From positions 62,001 to 126,000 of the forward strand of contig NZ_BMSA01000028.1 in assembly GCF_014648915.1 (NCBI RefSeq): DNA of 64,000 nt. The letters are read 5' to 3'. The translations under genes were made by a program, and so were the position numbers. The notes below the pieces were generated by a model. It did not search any database. It was not told the origin of the DNA and was given only the letters and a program-made list of their open reading frames with translations. Within the stretch, counting starts at the first letter, position 1; each line of letters opens with the position of its first letter. Positions 19,118 through 27,856 of the stretch are shown one piece after another. The stretch comes from Streptomyces phaeofaciens (GTDB lineage: Bacteria; Actinomycetota; Actinomycetes; Streptomycetales; Streptomycetaceae).

Positions 19118-19330
19118 GAGGGACGCCCGGGGGCGGGCCGAGCGGCGCCATGGAACATATCAAGCCATAGCCAGTCATGATGGTCGCAGCCATGAAGGGC
19201 ACCCCTTCAACTCCGTCCATTTAATTGATTGTTGGACTCCAGACACTAGGCAAGGGGGGTCGCGACGCCGACCATTCTTGTCATGAACCTGCGGCCCGAC
19301 GGGCGCGCCGCAGCGTCCTGGAGGTGTGGG

Positions 19331-19783
19331 ATGCACCGAAGACTCGCCACCTGCCTTGCCGCCTCGGCGGTGGCTCTGGCCACCGTCACCGCAACCGCCA
19401 CAGCCGCAAGCGCCGCCCCTGCCGACAAACCCCAAGTCCTCTCCAACTGGACCCAGACCACCGCCTCCAGCTACAACACCTGGGTGGCCGCACGCGCGAA
19501 CCAGGGCGCCTGGTCGGCGTACGCGTTCGACTGGTCCACCGACTACTGCTCCTCGTCACCGGACAACCCCTTCGGCTTCCCGTTCGCCACCTCATGCGCC
19601 CGCCACGACTTCGGCTACCGCAACTACAAGGCCGCCGGCGCCTTCGACGCCAACAAGTCCCGCCTGGACAGCGCCTTCTACGAAGACCTCAAGCGCGTCT
19701 GCGCCGCCTACAGCGGCGCGACCAAATCCAGCTGCAACAGCACGGCCTGGACCTACTACCAGGCGGTCAACGCGCTCGGCTGA
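19331..19783 (+). CDS. Secreted phospholipase A2 (prokaryotic PLA2 family)
   Basis: Extracellular calcium-dependent phospholipase A2, 150 residues. An N-terminal signal peptide (MHRRLATCLAASAVALATV and on to an Ala-rich cleavage region near residue 30) precedes a compact domain. The catalytic motif SCARHDFGYRNYK supplies the His-Asp pair, and the preceding DYCSSSPDNPFGF region matches the calcium-binding part of Streptomyces violaceoruber-type enzymes. Four mature cysteines can form two disulfides. GGAGG lies a few bases before the ATG. The gene is monocistronic. Confidence 0.93.
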   Translation: MHRRLATCLAASAVALATVTATATAASAAPADKPQVLSNWTQTTASSYNTWVAARANQGAWSAYAFDWSTDYCSSSPDNPFGFPFATSCARHDFGYRNYKAAGAFDANKSRLDSAFYEDLKRVCAAYSGATKSSCNSTAWTYYQAVNALG

Positions 19784-19904
19784 ACCGTTGGTGATGAGCC
19801 GTCGGCCACATCCGACAGTCACTCTCAACTCCTTGCGGGATCCGCCGCTTCCAGCGCGGCCGCCGCCTTCGCCGTCCACTGCCGAGGTGCCCTAGAGTCG
19901 CCGC

Positions 19905-20504
19905 ATGCGACGAAGGACAGGCGTGGCACTGGCCGGGGCGGCGGCCCTCGCCTGGGGCGAGTGGGTGAACTGGCGCTGGTCCCGGGCCCTCGTGGGGAAC
20001 GCGGAGGGCCCGGCCGAGGCCGTGGTCGTCCTGGGATTCCGGAACCCCCAGGCGTCGGCGAACCTCGTCAACCGCTGGCGAGTCCGTGCCGGAGTCCGCT
20101 CCATCGGCGCCGACGATCCGCGGGGCACTCGCGTGATCTTCAGCGGCGGTGCGACCGACAACGCCATCGCGGAAGCACAGTTGATGGCCGACTACGCGAA
20201 ATCGGTGCTCGCCTTCAAGGGCCCCCTGGTCCTCGAAGACCGAAGCGGGACGACCTGGGAGAACATCACGAACGTGATCCCGGTGCTCGAGGACATCGAC
20301 CGCATCAAGATCGTCTCCCAGCCGGCTCACGCGCTCAAGGCCCGCGCGTACTTGCGGCGGCAGCGCCCTGATCTCGCCGACAGACTCGTTCGTGCGGACG
20401 ACTACCGCCCCGGCGAGTGGACGATCGTCAAACCACTGCTGGCCCTGTACGGCCTCTGGACACTCCGCGGTCTCACAGCCGGCGAACGGAGGGGCACGGG
20501 GTAG
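19905..20504 (+). CDS. YdcF-like protein (DUF218)
   Basis: 199-residue protein with an N-terminal hydrophobic stretch (about residues 7-17) and a DUF218 domain. VVVLGFRNP, then RVIFSGGATDN, EAQLMADYA and ENITNVIPVL follow the usual order (hydrophobic strand, SGG loop, EA helix, xxEN helix). Family members are linked to envelope metabolism, but no reaction is established for this one. Confidence 0.8.
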   Translation: MRRRTGVALAGAAALAWGEWVNWRWSRALVGNAEGPAEAVVVLGFRNPQASANLVNRWRVRAGVRSIGADDPRGTRVIFSGGATDNAIAEAQLMADYAKSVLAFKGPLVLEDRSGTTWENITNVIPVLEDIDRIKIVSQPAHALKARAYLRRQRPDLADRLVRADDYRPGEWTIVKPLLALYGLWTLRGLTAGERRGTG

Positions 20505-20525
20505 ACAGCCGCTGCCGCGCCGGCA

Positions 20526-20885
20526 TCACCAGATGGTGGCCAGCCATGCAGTCACGGCCGCGGTGGCGATGAGCCCGACATTGAGGGTGATCCGGCGGTC
20601 CTCGCCGGTCAGGTGGACGGCGATCGCGCCGATCTGCAGGAGCACGAGCCCCAGGGCCGCGGCCGGTGCCAGCCAGGCTGCGGTTCCGGTCAGTGGCGGC
20701 AGGATCAGCCCCGTCGCACCGAGTATTTCGAGCGCCCCCAGCGCCCGGACGGCGGGCAGGGGGATGCGGTCGACCCAGGCCATCATCGGGCGAAGTCGAT
20801 CGCGACTGCGGATCACCTTCATCGCGCCCGAATAGATGTAGAAGAGGGCAAGGAGTCCGGCGACGATCCAGTATGCGATGTTCAT
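20526..20885 (-). CDS. DoxX-family membrane protein
   Basis: 119-residue protein with four membrane spans, typical of the DoxX/DoxD-like family: an N-terminal YWIVAGLLALFYIYSGAMK helix, then two Gly/Pro-rich helices and a C-terminal helix. GAGAGG lies six bases before the ATG at 20885. It follows the cupin gene on the same strand after 59 bases and probably shares its promoter, controlled by the divergent LysR regulator. Role likely redox or quinone-related; substrate unknown. Confidence 0.82.
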   Translation of the reverse strand: MNIAYWIVAGLLALFYIYSGAMKVIRSRDRLRPMMAWVDRIPLPAVRALGALEILGATGLILPPLTGTAAWLAPAAALGLVLLQIGAIAVHLTGEDRRITLNVGLIATAAVTAWLATIW

Positions 20886-20944
20886 GATTCCTCTCCGCGT
20901 CAGCGACTGCACGTGACCCGTCGGGCGATGTCGTTCCGCCGGCT

Positions 20945-21439
20945 TCAGGTGAGGTCGGTGGCGGGTTCGGTCGCGTAGCGGCTCATCACCTCGATGCCGG
21001 CCTGCGGCGTCAGGGGCCGGCCACCGGCGATGACGTTCTGCAGGTCTCGGAAGTACTGCACGTACAGGTCGGGGGTGAACGTGCTGAGCATGACGGCGGG
21101 TTGGTCGGTCAGGTTGGCGAAGGTGTGGGGGACGCCCGGCGGGACCATCACGAGCGTGCCCGTGGTGGCGTCGTACTCCTTGTCCCCGACGGTGAACCGC
21201 ACCGTGCCGGAGACGATGTAGAAGCCCTCGTCTTGCTGGGCGTGGCGGTGCTGCGGCGGTCCGGGGGTGTGCGGGGCGAGGACGGACTCGGCGATTCCGA
21301 GGCGGTGTCCGGTATGGCTGCCGTCTTCGAGGACGCGCATGCGCGTGGTGCCCAGGACGATCGTTTCGCCCTCGTCGGGGCCTACCACCGATACGGCGGG
21401 GTGGCCCTGCGGTCCACCGGTCGTGGATTCGTCGTTCAT
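20945..21439 (-). CDS. Cupin-domain protein
   Basis: 164-residue single-domain cupin. The first metal-binding motif is PPQHRHAQQDEGFYIVSG (H, H, E) and the second is PPGVPHTFANL (H), so a metal site is likely. Relatives include quercetin dioxygenase-like enzymes and auxiliary proteins. It is the first gene of a cupin-DoxX pair and lies 80 bases from the divergent LysR gene, whose binding site sits between them. Confidence 0.85.
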   Translation of the reverse strand: MNDESTTGGPQGHPAVSVVGPDEGETIVLGTTRMRVLEDGSHTGHRLGIAESVLAPHTPGPPQHRHAQQDEGFYIVSGTVRFTVGDKEYDATTGTLVMVPPGVPHTFANLTDQPAVMLSTFTPDLYVQYFRDLQNVIAGGRPLTPQAGIEVMSRYATEPATDLT

Positions 21440-21495
21440 GCCCCGAGTGCACAGCCCGGGCCCTGCGGCTGTCCAAGACCTGTTCCGCGATGCCC

Positions 21496-21510
21496 ATACC
21501 GTGTGGGTAT
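21496..21510 (+). promoter_or_regulatory. LysR-type binding site (T-N11-A)
   Basis: ATACC-GTGTG-GGTAT, a perfect 5-base-arm palindrome of the T-N11-A form, lies in the 80-base gap between the divergent cupin and LysR genes, ten bases before the regulator's start codon. It would allow autoregulation and control of the cupin-DoxX pair. Confidence 0.65.
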
Positions 21511-21519
21511 CGTCGCAGC

Positions 21520-22371
21520 ATGGAGCTACGCACCCTGCGCTACTTCGTGGCGGTCGCCGAGGAACTCCACTTCGGCCGGGCCGCCGCCCGACTGCACATG
21601 AGCCAGCCGCCGCTGAGCCGGGCGATCAAGCAGTTGGAGACCGAGGTCGGTGCCCTGTTGTTCACCCGCTCGCCTTCCGGCGTCGCGCTCACACCGGTGG
21701 GCGCAGTGCTGCTGGCCGAGGCGCGGGCCCTGCTCGACCAGGCCGACCGCCTCCGCGCACGCGTGACCGCGGCGGCCGGCGTCGCGACCATCACCGTGGG
21801 CATCCTGGGCGACAGCACCGACCCCGGGGCGACGAGGCTGGCCGCCGCCTACCGTCGAAGTCACCCCGGAATCGACGTCCGCATCCGTGACACCGACCTG
21901 ACCGACCCGACCTGCGGACTGCGCGCCGGGCTGGTCGATGTCGCCCTGACTCGGGCGCCGTTCAACGAGACCGCCCTGACCGTGCGCGAACTGCGTAGCG
22001 ATCCGGTGGGCGTCGTGCTGCGCGCCGACGATCCGCTGGCCCGCCGCGGACACCTGCTGTTGGCAGACCTGGGCGACCGCCGCTGGTTCCAGTTCCCGCA
22101 GGGAACCGACCCGATCTGGCAGTCGTACTGGAACGGCGGCGAGCCGCGCGAGGGCCCCGTGGTGCGCGCCGTCCAGGAATGCCTGCAAGCCGTGCTGTGG
22201 AACGGCACCGTCGGCCTGGCCCCGCTCGGCCACGACCTGCCCGCGGAGCTGACCGCGGTACCGCTGATCGACATGGCGCCGAGCCGAGTGGTGGCGGTGT
22301 GGAACGAGGGTGACACCAACCCGTTGATCCGGCCGTTCGTCGAGATGGCGACGGCCGCGTACGGTCACTGA
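21520..22371 (+). CDS. LysR-family transcriptional regulator
   Basis: 283-residue LTTR. The N-terminal winged helix-turn-helix (ELRTLRYFVAVAEELHFGRA, then SQPPLSRAIKQLE) is followed by the periplasmic-binding-protein-like effector domain. I chose the ATG at 21520, since LTTRs normally begin directly with the MELRxL motif. Divergent from cupin-DoxX, its likely target. Effector unknown. Confidence 0.9.
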   Translation: MELRTLRYFVAVAEELHFGRAAARLHMSQPPLSRAIKQLETEVGALLFTRSPSGVALTPVGAVLLAEARALLDQADRLRARVTAAAGVATITVGILGDSTDPGATRLAAAYRRSHPGIDVRIRDTDLTDPTCGLRAGLVDVALTRAPFNETALTVRELRSDPVGVVLRADDPLARRGHLLLADLGDRRWFQFPQGTDPIWQSYWNGGEPREGPVVRAVQECLQAVLWNGTVGLAPLGHDLPAELTAVPLIDMAPSRVVAVWNEGDTNPLIRPFVEMATAAYGH

Positions 22372-22599
22372 TCACCTGGCCCTCCGCCGCATCCGGAAGG
22401 ACGCCGTCGATGCCGGAGAAGGCCTGGGCGCACCCGGTTCGGGCGAGAGCTGATCGATCTCCAGCCGTGCACCGGTCATCGCACGGTGTACTCGATGCCC
22501 CGTATGTGATCGTTTGAAAGTTACCTCAGGGTATGGCGTGACTTCTCACGAGGGTGCCAGTAGAACCCGTTTCACTCTATGAAGAGTGAGGAGCCGCTT

Positions 22600-24237
22600 G
22601 TGAACGATGACCCTGCACGTGGGGCCCGCCCGAGGGGCGTGTCTCGTCGAAGATTCATCACTGGAACTGGTTCTCTTCTGGGGTCGGCCGCGCTCGCCGC
22701 GCATGTGATCCCTGCCCACGCCGCGACCGCGGCCGCGGTGATCGAACCGGGGGCGCACGTCCCCGTCCTCGTGATCGGCACCGGATACGGCGGCTCCGTG
22801 GCCGCTCTGCGCCTGGCCCAGGCGGGTGTCGACGTCCACATGGTCGAGATGGGCATGGCCTGGGACACGCCCGGGTCGGACGGCAAGATCTTCGCCAACA
22901 CGACGAGCCCCGACTACCGGTCCTACTGGCTGCGCACCCGGACGAAGCAGCCTCTCAGCAACTTCCTCGGCTTCCCCATCGACAAGGACGTCCCGCGTTA
23001 CACCGGAATCCTGGACGCCGAGGAGATGGGCGGCATCATCGTCTACCAGGGCCGCGGCGTCGGCGGTGGCTCGCTGGTCAACGGAGGTATGGCGGTCACT
23101 CCGAAGCGGGAGAACTTCGGCGCCGTCCTGCCGTCGGTCGACGCCGACGAGATGTACTCCGTCTACTACCCGCGCGCCAACGCGGGCCTCGGGGTCGCCA
23201 CGGTCGACCCGACGTGGTTCGAGACCGCCGACTGCTACCAGTACGCCCGGGTCGGCCGTAAGCACGCCCAGCGTTCAGGCTTCCCGTTCGTCTTCGTGCC
23301 CGACGTGTACGACTGGGACTACATGGAACAGGAGGCCGCCGGGACCGTACCCAAGTCCGCGCTCGCGGGCGAGATCCTCTATGGCAACAACTATGGCAAG
23401 AAGTCCCTGCAGAAAACCTACCTCGCCCAGGCGAGGGCCACCGGACGGGTCACCATCTCACCCCTGCACAAGGTCACTTCGGTCGCCCCGGCAACAGGAG
23501 GCGGCTACACGGTCGTCATCGAGCAGCTCGACACCGTGGGCAGCGCCACCGCCACCAAGACCGTCACCGCGGACCGGGTGTTCTTCGCGGCCGGCAGCGT
23601 CGGCACGAGCAAGCTCCTGGTCAAGCTCAAGGCCACGGGCGCGCTGCCGGGCCTCAACAGCGAGGTCGGCAAGGGCTGGGGCGACAACGGCAATGTGATG
23701 TGCGGCCGCGCCAACCATCTGTGGGACCCCACCGGCGCCGTGCAGTCGTCCATCCCGTGCTCCGGCATCGACAACTGGGCCGCGGGCGGCGCGTTCGCCG
23801 AGGTCGCACCGCTGCCCACCGGAATCGAGACCTTCGCCTCGTTCTATCTGTCGATCACCAAGAACCCCAACCGCGCCCAGTTCTCCTGGAACGCGGCCAC
23901 GGGCAAGGTCGACCTCAACTGGCAGACCGCCTGGAAGCAGCCGTCCATCGACATGGCCAAGACGATCTTCGACAAGATCAATGCCAAGGAGGGGACGATC
24001 TACCGCACCGACCTCTTCGGCGTCTACAAGATCTGGGGCGACCACCTCACGTACCACCCCCTCGGGGGCGCGGTGCTCAACAAGGCGACGGACAACTACG
24101 GCCGTCTGCACGGACATCCGGGCCTGTACGTCATCGACGGCGCGCTCATCCCGGGCAACACCAGCGTCAATCCGTTCGTCACCATCACAGCGCTCGCCGA
24201 ACGCAACATCGAAGCGATCATCGCGGCGGACCTGTAG
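22600..24237 (+). CDS. choA: Cholesterol oxidase, GMC flavoprotein, Tat-secreted
   Basis: Secreted FAD enzyme that oxidises and isomerises 3-beta-hydroxysterols such as cholesterol to 4-en-3-ones, releasing H2O2. The 545-residue precursor matches the Streptomyces enzyme in length. A Tat signal (SRRRFITGTGSLLGSAALAA) is followed by the FAD-binding GTGYGGSVAALRLAQAG. Candidate catalytic residues H486 (YHPLGG) and N524 (NTSVNPFVTI) keep the His-Asn spacing of the characterised enzyme, and E401 is the likely active-site Glu. The GTG at 22600 has GAGGAG six bases upstream; the ATG 21 bases earlier has no binding site. No cytochrome P450 (choP-like) partner is present upstream. Confidence 0.93.
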   Translation: MNDDPARGARPRGVSRRRFITGTGSLLGSAALAAHVIPAHAATAAAVIEPGAHVPVLVIGTGYGGSVAALRLAQAGVDVHMVEMGMAWDTPGSDGKIFANTTSPDYRSYWLRTRTKQPLSNFLGFPIDKDVPRYTGILDAEEMGGIIVYQGRGVGGGSLVNGGMAVTPKRENFGAVLPSVDADEMYSVYYPRANAGLGVATVDPTWFETADCYQYARVGRKHAQRSGFPFVFVPDVYDWDYMEQEAAGTVPKSALAGEILYGNNYGKKSLQKTYLAQARATGRVTISPLHKVTSVAPATGGGYTVVIEQLDTVGSATATKTVTADRVFFAAGSVGTSKLLVKLKATGALPGLNSEVGKGWGDNGNVMCGRANHLWDPTGAVQSSIPCSGIDNWAAGGAFAEVAPLPTGIETFASFYLSITKNPNRAQFSWNAATGKVDLNWQTAWKQPSIDMAKTIFDKINAKEGTIYRTDLFGVYKIWGDHLTYHPLGGAVLNKATDNYGRLHGHPGLYVIDGALIPGNTSVNPFVTITALAERNIEAIIAADL

Positions 24238-24311
24238 CGGCGACCCGAGCGCGTGCACCGCCCGAAGCGAACCGACCCCGCCCCGGGGCGAAACCGCGAG
24301 GGGAACGAAAA

Positions 24312-24342
24312 CGGGGCCGCCCGGACTCGCCGGACGGCCCCG
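24312..24342. terminator. Bidirectional hairpin terminator
   Basis: 13-base stem with one mismatch (CGGGGCCGCCCGG / CCGGACGGCCCCG) and a 5-base loop, preceded by an A-rich patch. It lies between the convergent choA and carboxymuconolactone-decarboxylase-like genes. Confidence 0.75.
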
Positions 24343-24349
24343 GACCCGC

Positions 24350-24829
24350 TCAGTGCCCCGGCAGCACGCACATCGCGTCGAGCCCCAGCACCCGGTTGAG
24401 CCGTCCGAACGCCAGCCACGAGCCGAGGCTCATGGTCAGCTCCACGATCTCGGGCTGGCTGTAGTGCGCGGTCATCCGGTCCCAGAACTCCTCATCGAGG
24501 TTGTGGTGGTCGAGGACGTACCGCTCCGCGTACTCGGCGGCCAGGCGGGTGCGCTCGTCGAAGGCGTCCGTGGTCCGCCACTCGGCCACCGCGTCGGCGA
24601 ACTCCTCCTCGACCTTGAGCCCGTCCCGCTCGGTCCGCCAGTCGAGGCAGAACAGACAGCCGTTGATCTGCGCGATCCGCAGCCGCGCGGCCTCGAACTC
24701 ACGCAAGCCCAGGGTGGTATGGGCGTAGACGGCCAGCGAGAAGTTCGCGGCGGCGGGTCCGATGCCGGGGACCATGTCGCCCCACACGTGCTCGATCGGG
24801 TGCTTGCCTTCGGGGATGTCGACGTTCAT
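24350..24829 (-). CDS. Carboxymuconolactone decarboxylase / AhpD-like protein
   Basis: 159-residue all-helical protein of the CMD/AhpD family. The redox-type motif INGCLFCLDW (CxxC) is followed by the expected helical region with a histidine pair (LDHHNLD). Members act as alkylhydroperoxidase partners or decarboxylases; the CxxC favours a peroxidase-like role. Beside choA, which produces H2O2, this would fit, but that link is inference. ATG at 24829 with GGAG six bases upstream. The next gene upstream (DapB-like) is 67 bases away on the same strand, so the two may be co-transcribed. Confidence 0.82.
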   Translation of the reverse strand: MNVDIPEGKHPIEHVWGDMVPGIGPAAANFSLAVYAHTTLGLREFEAARLRIAQINGCLFCLDWRTERDGLKVEEEFADAVAEWRTTDAFDERTRLAAEYAERYVLDHHNLDEEFWDRMTAHYSQPEIVELTMSLGSWLAFGRLNRVLGLDAMCVLPGH

Positions 24830-24896
24830 CGGGGACTCCTTCGGGTACGCGCCTGGCCTCGGCCGGCGAAGGGACACGCGTCCTGGGGTGTCGGCG

Positions 24897-25970
24897 TCAC
24901 TTCCCGCCGAGCCTTCCGACCGCGGGCCGCAGCGGGACGTCGAGGGCGTCGTACAGTCCGGGCTCCGCGTCCACGAGCCACTCGATGGCGCCGACCAGTC
25001 GCCCGACCGCCGTGGCGTTCCCGCCCGCCGACCGGTTGTCGCCCTCGTCGGTCGCCTCGACGGTGACCTCGATACGCGGACGGCCCTCGATGATCACGCG
25101 ATGGGCCCCGTCGCCGTTCGGCGGTTGCGGCCAGTCCGGTGCGCAGGACGGGTGGATGCGGGTGACGTGCTCGATGACGATGCGGGGTTCACCCTCGACG
25201 ACACCCTGCACCTCGAAGCGGACCGCACCCTGGGTGCCCGCCTCGAACTCGCCCATCGTCCGGGTGCTCACGGTCGCGTCCAGCGCCCGGCGCTGCAAGG
25301 TCTCGCGGATCTCGTCGAGTTCGACGCCGAGGGCCCTGGCCATCAGCCGTATCTGCCCGCCCCACACCATCGTCGGGATCGACGGGGCGAGCATCAGCGG
25401 CTCGTAGTCCATCGGCTGCCCCATCCCGACCAGATACCGCACCGACTCCTCCTGCTCGTACGTGGAGTAGTCGAAGATCTCCTGGCAGCGGATGGCGTCG
25501 ACGACCGTGCCCAGGCCGCTGATCAGCAGGGGCAGCACGTCGTTGCCCCAGCCGGGGTCGACACCGGAGACGAACAGCGACCCGCCGCCGTCCGCGATCG
25601 CGGCGAGCACGGGTTCACGGAACTCGGGTGGGGCGTTGCGCTGGTCGTAGAGCGGATAGAGCGCCGGAGTGACGACCACGGCACCGCTGCGGATCGCCCT
25701 GCCGATGTCGGCCAGCGCCTCGTCGGGCCGGATGTCGCCCGTCGCCGCGTACACCACCGCTCGGGGACGCGCGGCCAGCACGGCGTCGATGTCGTCGGTC
25801 GCCGCGACGTCCAGGCCCCGGCCGAGATCGCCGAGTCGGCCCGCGTCGCGCCCGACCTTGTCGGGGTCGTGGACGAGCACGGCCGCGAGATCGAGCGCCG
25901 GATGCGCCTCGACCGCACGGATCGCCGCGCGGCCGACGTTGCCGGTACCCCAGACCACCGTGGAAATCAT
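24897..25970 (-). CDS. DapB-like NAD(P)-dependent dehydrogenase
   Basis: 357-residue protein with an N-terminal Rossmann fold (VVWGTGNVGRAAIRAVEAHP) and a C-terminal domain of the actinobacterial dihydrodipicolinate-reductase-like / 2,4-diaminopentanoate-dehydrogenase-like group. The real lysine-pathway DapB is shorter, so this is not the lysine enzyme; the substrate is unknown, with amino-acid or steroid/lipid side pathways as options. A perfect 15-base palindrome (25985-25999) sits just upstream of the start and likely represses it. Confidence 0.75.
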   Translation of the reverse strand: MISTVVWGTGNVGRAAIRAVEAHPALDLAAVLVHDPDKVGRDAGRLGDLGRGLDVAATDDIDAVLAARPRAVVYAATGDIRPDEALADIGRAIRSGAVVVTPALYPLYDQRNAPPEFREPVLAAIADGGGSLFVSGVDPGWGNDVLPLLISGLGTVVDAIRCQEIFDYSTYEQEESVRYLVGMGQPMDYEPLMLAPSIPTMVWGGQIRLMARALGVELDEIRETLQRRALDATVSTRTMGEFEAGTQGAVRFEVQGVVEGEPRIVIEHVTRIHPSCAPDWPQPPNGDGAHRVIIEGRPRIEVTVEATDEGDNRSAGGNATAVGRLVGAIEWLVDAEPGLYDALDVPLRPAVGRLGGK

Positions 25971-25984
25971 GCGCGCAGCGTAAC

Positions 25985-25999
25985 CTGACGAGTCGTCAG
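25985..25999. promoter_or_regulatory. TetR-type palindromic operator
   Basis: CTGACGA-G-TCGTCAG is a perfect 15-base palindrome, flanked by AT-rich bases (TTTCTATA), 15 bases upstream of the DapB-like start. Its form suits a TetR-family dimer, but no TetR gene is adjacent. Confidence 0.6.
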
Positions 26000-26183
26000 T
26001 TTCTATACTCCTGCACCCACCTCGCACGGTGTGTTCCGGTATGCCGCCACGCTGCTCAAGTGCGCTGGCACGAAGGAAACTTGAGGGGGTGTGAGCACAC
26101 ACCACGGATCCCGGTCCCCCCTCTCCATCACCGATTCACGTTCAGTCGTGACCGTCCGCCGATCAGGGAAGTGAGGAATGCGC

Positions 26184-27002
26184 ATGTCCGCACAGGAGCA
26201 GGCCGACATGGCACGCAGTCAGGTGTTCGGGGAGGTGGCCGAACTCTACGATGCCACCCGCCCGGGGTATGCGGACGCCCTGGTCGCGGACGTGCTCGCG
26301 TACGCGGCTCTGGGCGAGCGGGCGGCGGTGGAGGTCGGCGCGGGGACCGGCAAGGCCACGGTGCCGTTCGCCGCGGCGGGTACGACGCTGCTGTGCATCG
26401 AACCCGATCCGCGCATGGCGGAGGTACTGCGCCGCAACACCGCGGACTGTCCGGGGGTCAGCGTTCATGCCCGCAGCTTCGAGGAGTGGGAGCCGGGCGG
26501 CCGCCGCTTCGGCCTGCTGTTCGCCGCGACGTCCTGGCACTGGGTGGACCCGGAGCGGCGTTGGGACCTGGCCCACGATGTCCTCGCGCCGGGCGGCGCG
26601 GTGGCACTGTTCTGGAACCCGCAGGGGGTCCGGGATGCGGAGCTGCACGCAGCCCTGGCCGAGGTCGACGGCCGCCACGGGATCACCGGTACGCCGCACG
26701 GCGCAATGGCGTCGTCCTACGGCGATACACCCGGGAACTGGGCCGGACTGCCCGGCTGGCCCGAGGAGGAATGCCGCCGCGACGGGCGGTTCACCGACCT
26801 GCGCGCCGTCCGGTACAGGCAGGTCCGGCACTACGACACCGACCGCTATCTGGGATACCTGGCCTCGCTCTCGCGCTGTCGCGTCCTGCCCTCGGATCGG
26901 CGCGAGCACCTTCTCGCCGAGACTGCCCGCGTCCTGGAGACCCACGGCGGCGAAATCCACATGGAGCATTTCAGCGATCTCTTCCTCGCCCGGGTGCGGT
27001 GA
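26184..27002 (+). CDS. Class I SAM-dependent methyltransferase
   Basis: 272-residue soluble methyltransferase. It has motif I VEVGAGTGKATVPFA, an acidic residue after strand 2 (CIEPDPRM) and a post-core LLFAATSWHWVDPE typical of the methyltransferase-11/25 group, which acts on small molecules. Two in-frame ATGs lie six bases apart; the second (26184) gives better spacing from GTGAGGA. It is divergent from the DapB-like gene and separated from it by a palindrome. Substrate unknown. Confidence 0.85.
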   Translation: MSAQEQADMARSQVFGEVAELYDATRPGYADALVADVLAYAALGERAAVEVGAGTGKATVPFAAAGTTLLCIEPDPRMAEVLRRNTADCPGVSVHARSFEEWEPGGRRFGLLFAATSWHWVDPERRWDLAHDVLAPGGAVALFWNPQGVRDAELHAALAEVDGRHGITGTPHGAMASSYGDTPGNWAGLPGWPEEECRRDGRFTDLRAVRYRQVRHYDTDRYLGYLASLSRCRVLPSDRREHLLAETARVLETHGGEIHMEHFSDLFLARVR

Positions 27003-27157
27003 ACCGGACCGCGTCCGTCGCGGCGGAGCCCTGGCCGCATGAGGGAGCGGCCACCGCGTGATCTTCGGTCGTTGCGGGGACTCCTCGTCGGCCGGACGAA
27101 GAGGGCGGCCGCATGGAGTCCGGCGACATCTCGGCCACGCCCTGCCGGGCGCCACGG

Positions 27158-27613
27158 TCATGCTTCGAGATCGTCCCGCATGGCGGCTCGCAGCGCATCA
27201 AGTGCGACGTCGTATCGGGCGCGATGTTCCGCGTAGTCGCCGCCTTCGAGGAGGAGCCCCTCGGCAACGGCGTTCCGGAGGTCACGCAGTGTGCGGTACA
27301 GATCCTCGGACGGCTCGACGACGGCCCTGGCCGCGGAGATCGTCATCTGGTGGCGGAACCCGGAGCAGGGGTCAAAGGCGTCCCAAGCGGCCTTTCTGCG
27401 CTCCGCGTTGGACGCGTCCATGTCTCTCGACAGGCGGCTGAAGGTGAGTCTGGCCTGGGACAGCGCCGCGAGATAGTTGCCGTAGAGGACGCGCCGCGCC
27501 TCGGTCCGCTGGTCGATCCGGTCGCGCCTCCAACGCCGACGGTCGAGGAAGCCTGCCGAAACCGTGGCTATCGCACCGCCGACCAGGGTGCTCGCGAGGG
27601 CCATCAACTCCAT
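27158..27613 (-). CDS. Small membrane-anchored coiled-coil protein
   Basis: Unrecognised 151-residue protein. Residues about 1-20 form one membrane span (MELMALASTLVGGAIATVSA), followed by a basic stretch (DRRRWRRDR) that places the rest in the cytoplasm, then long amphipathic helices with a cysteine and three His. This layout is common in actinobacterial signalling or conflict accessory proteins. It is divergent from the vWA-CHAT gene and could share its control region. Start ATG at 27613 is chosen because the span begins there; no strong binding site is seen. Confidence 0.55.
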   Translation of the reverse strand: MELMALASTLVGGAIATVSAGFLDRRRWRRDRIDQRTEARRVLYGNYLAALSQARLTFSRLSRDMDASNAERRKAAWDAFDPCSGFRHQMTISAARAVVEPSEDLYRTLRDLRNAVAEGLLLEGGDYAEHRARYDVALDALRAAMRDDLEA

Positions 27614-27856
27614 CGTCACAACATAAGGGACTGTCGCCCGACGAGTAGGTCGTTGTGGGCGGGCCGGCGACAGGTGAGAACGGTCCTTCGAGACGGTCAC
27701 GTCACCCGAGAGGGTGCTCGTTGTCGAACCGTGGGTCACCGAGCGGATCTGTAGGGCAAACTGACGCGCCGGGCTCAGCGAGACGCAGAGGCACCACCGC
27801 TGTCGACCCGGGGACGCGGAGCCGATCCGACGGGCTCGAAGACTTGGGGGACGGCC

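Noticed and set aside
20886..21533. Long reverse frame leading into the DoxX gene
   Set aside because: It is an out-of-frame shadow of the cupin gene; DoxX has its own ATG and GAGAGG site.
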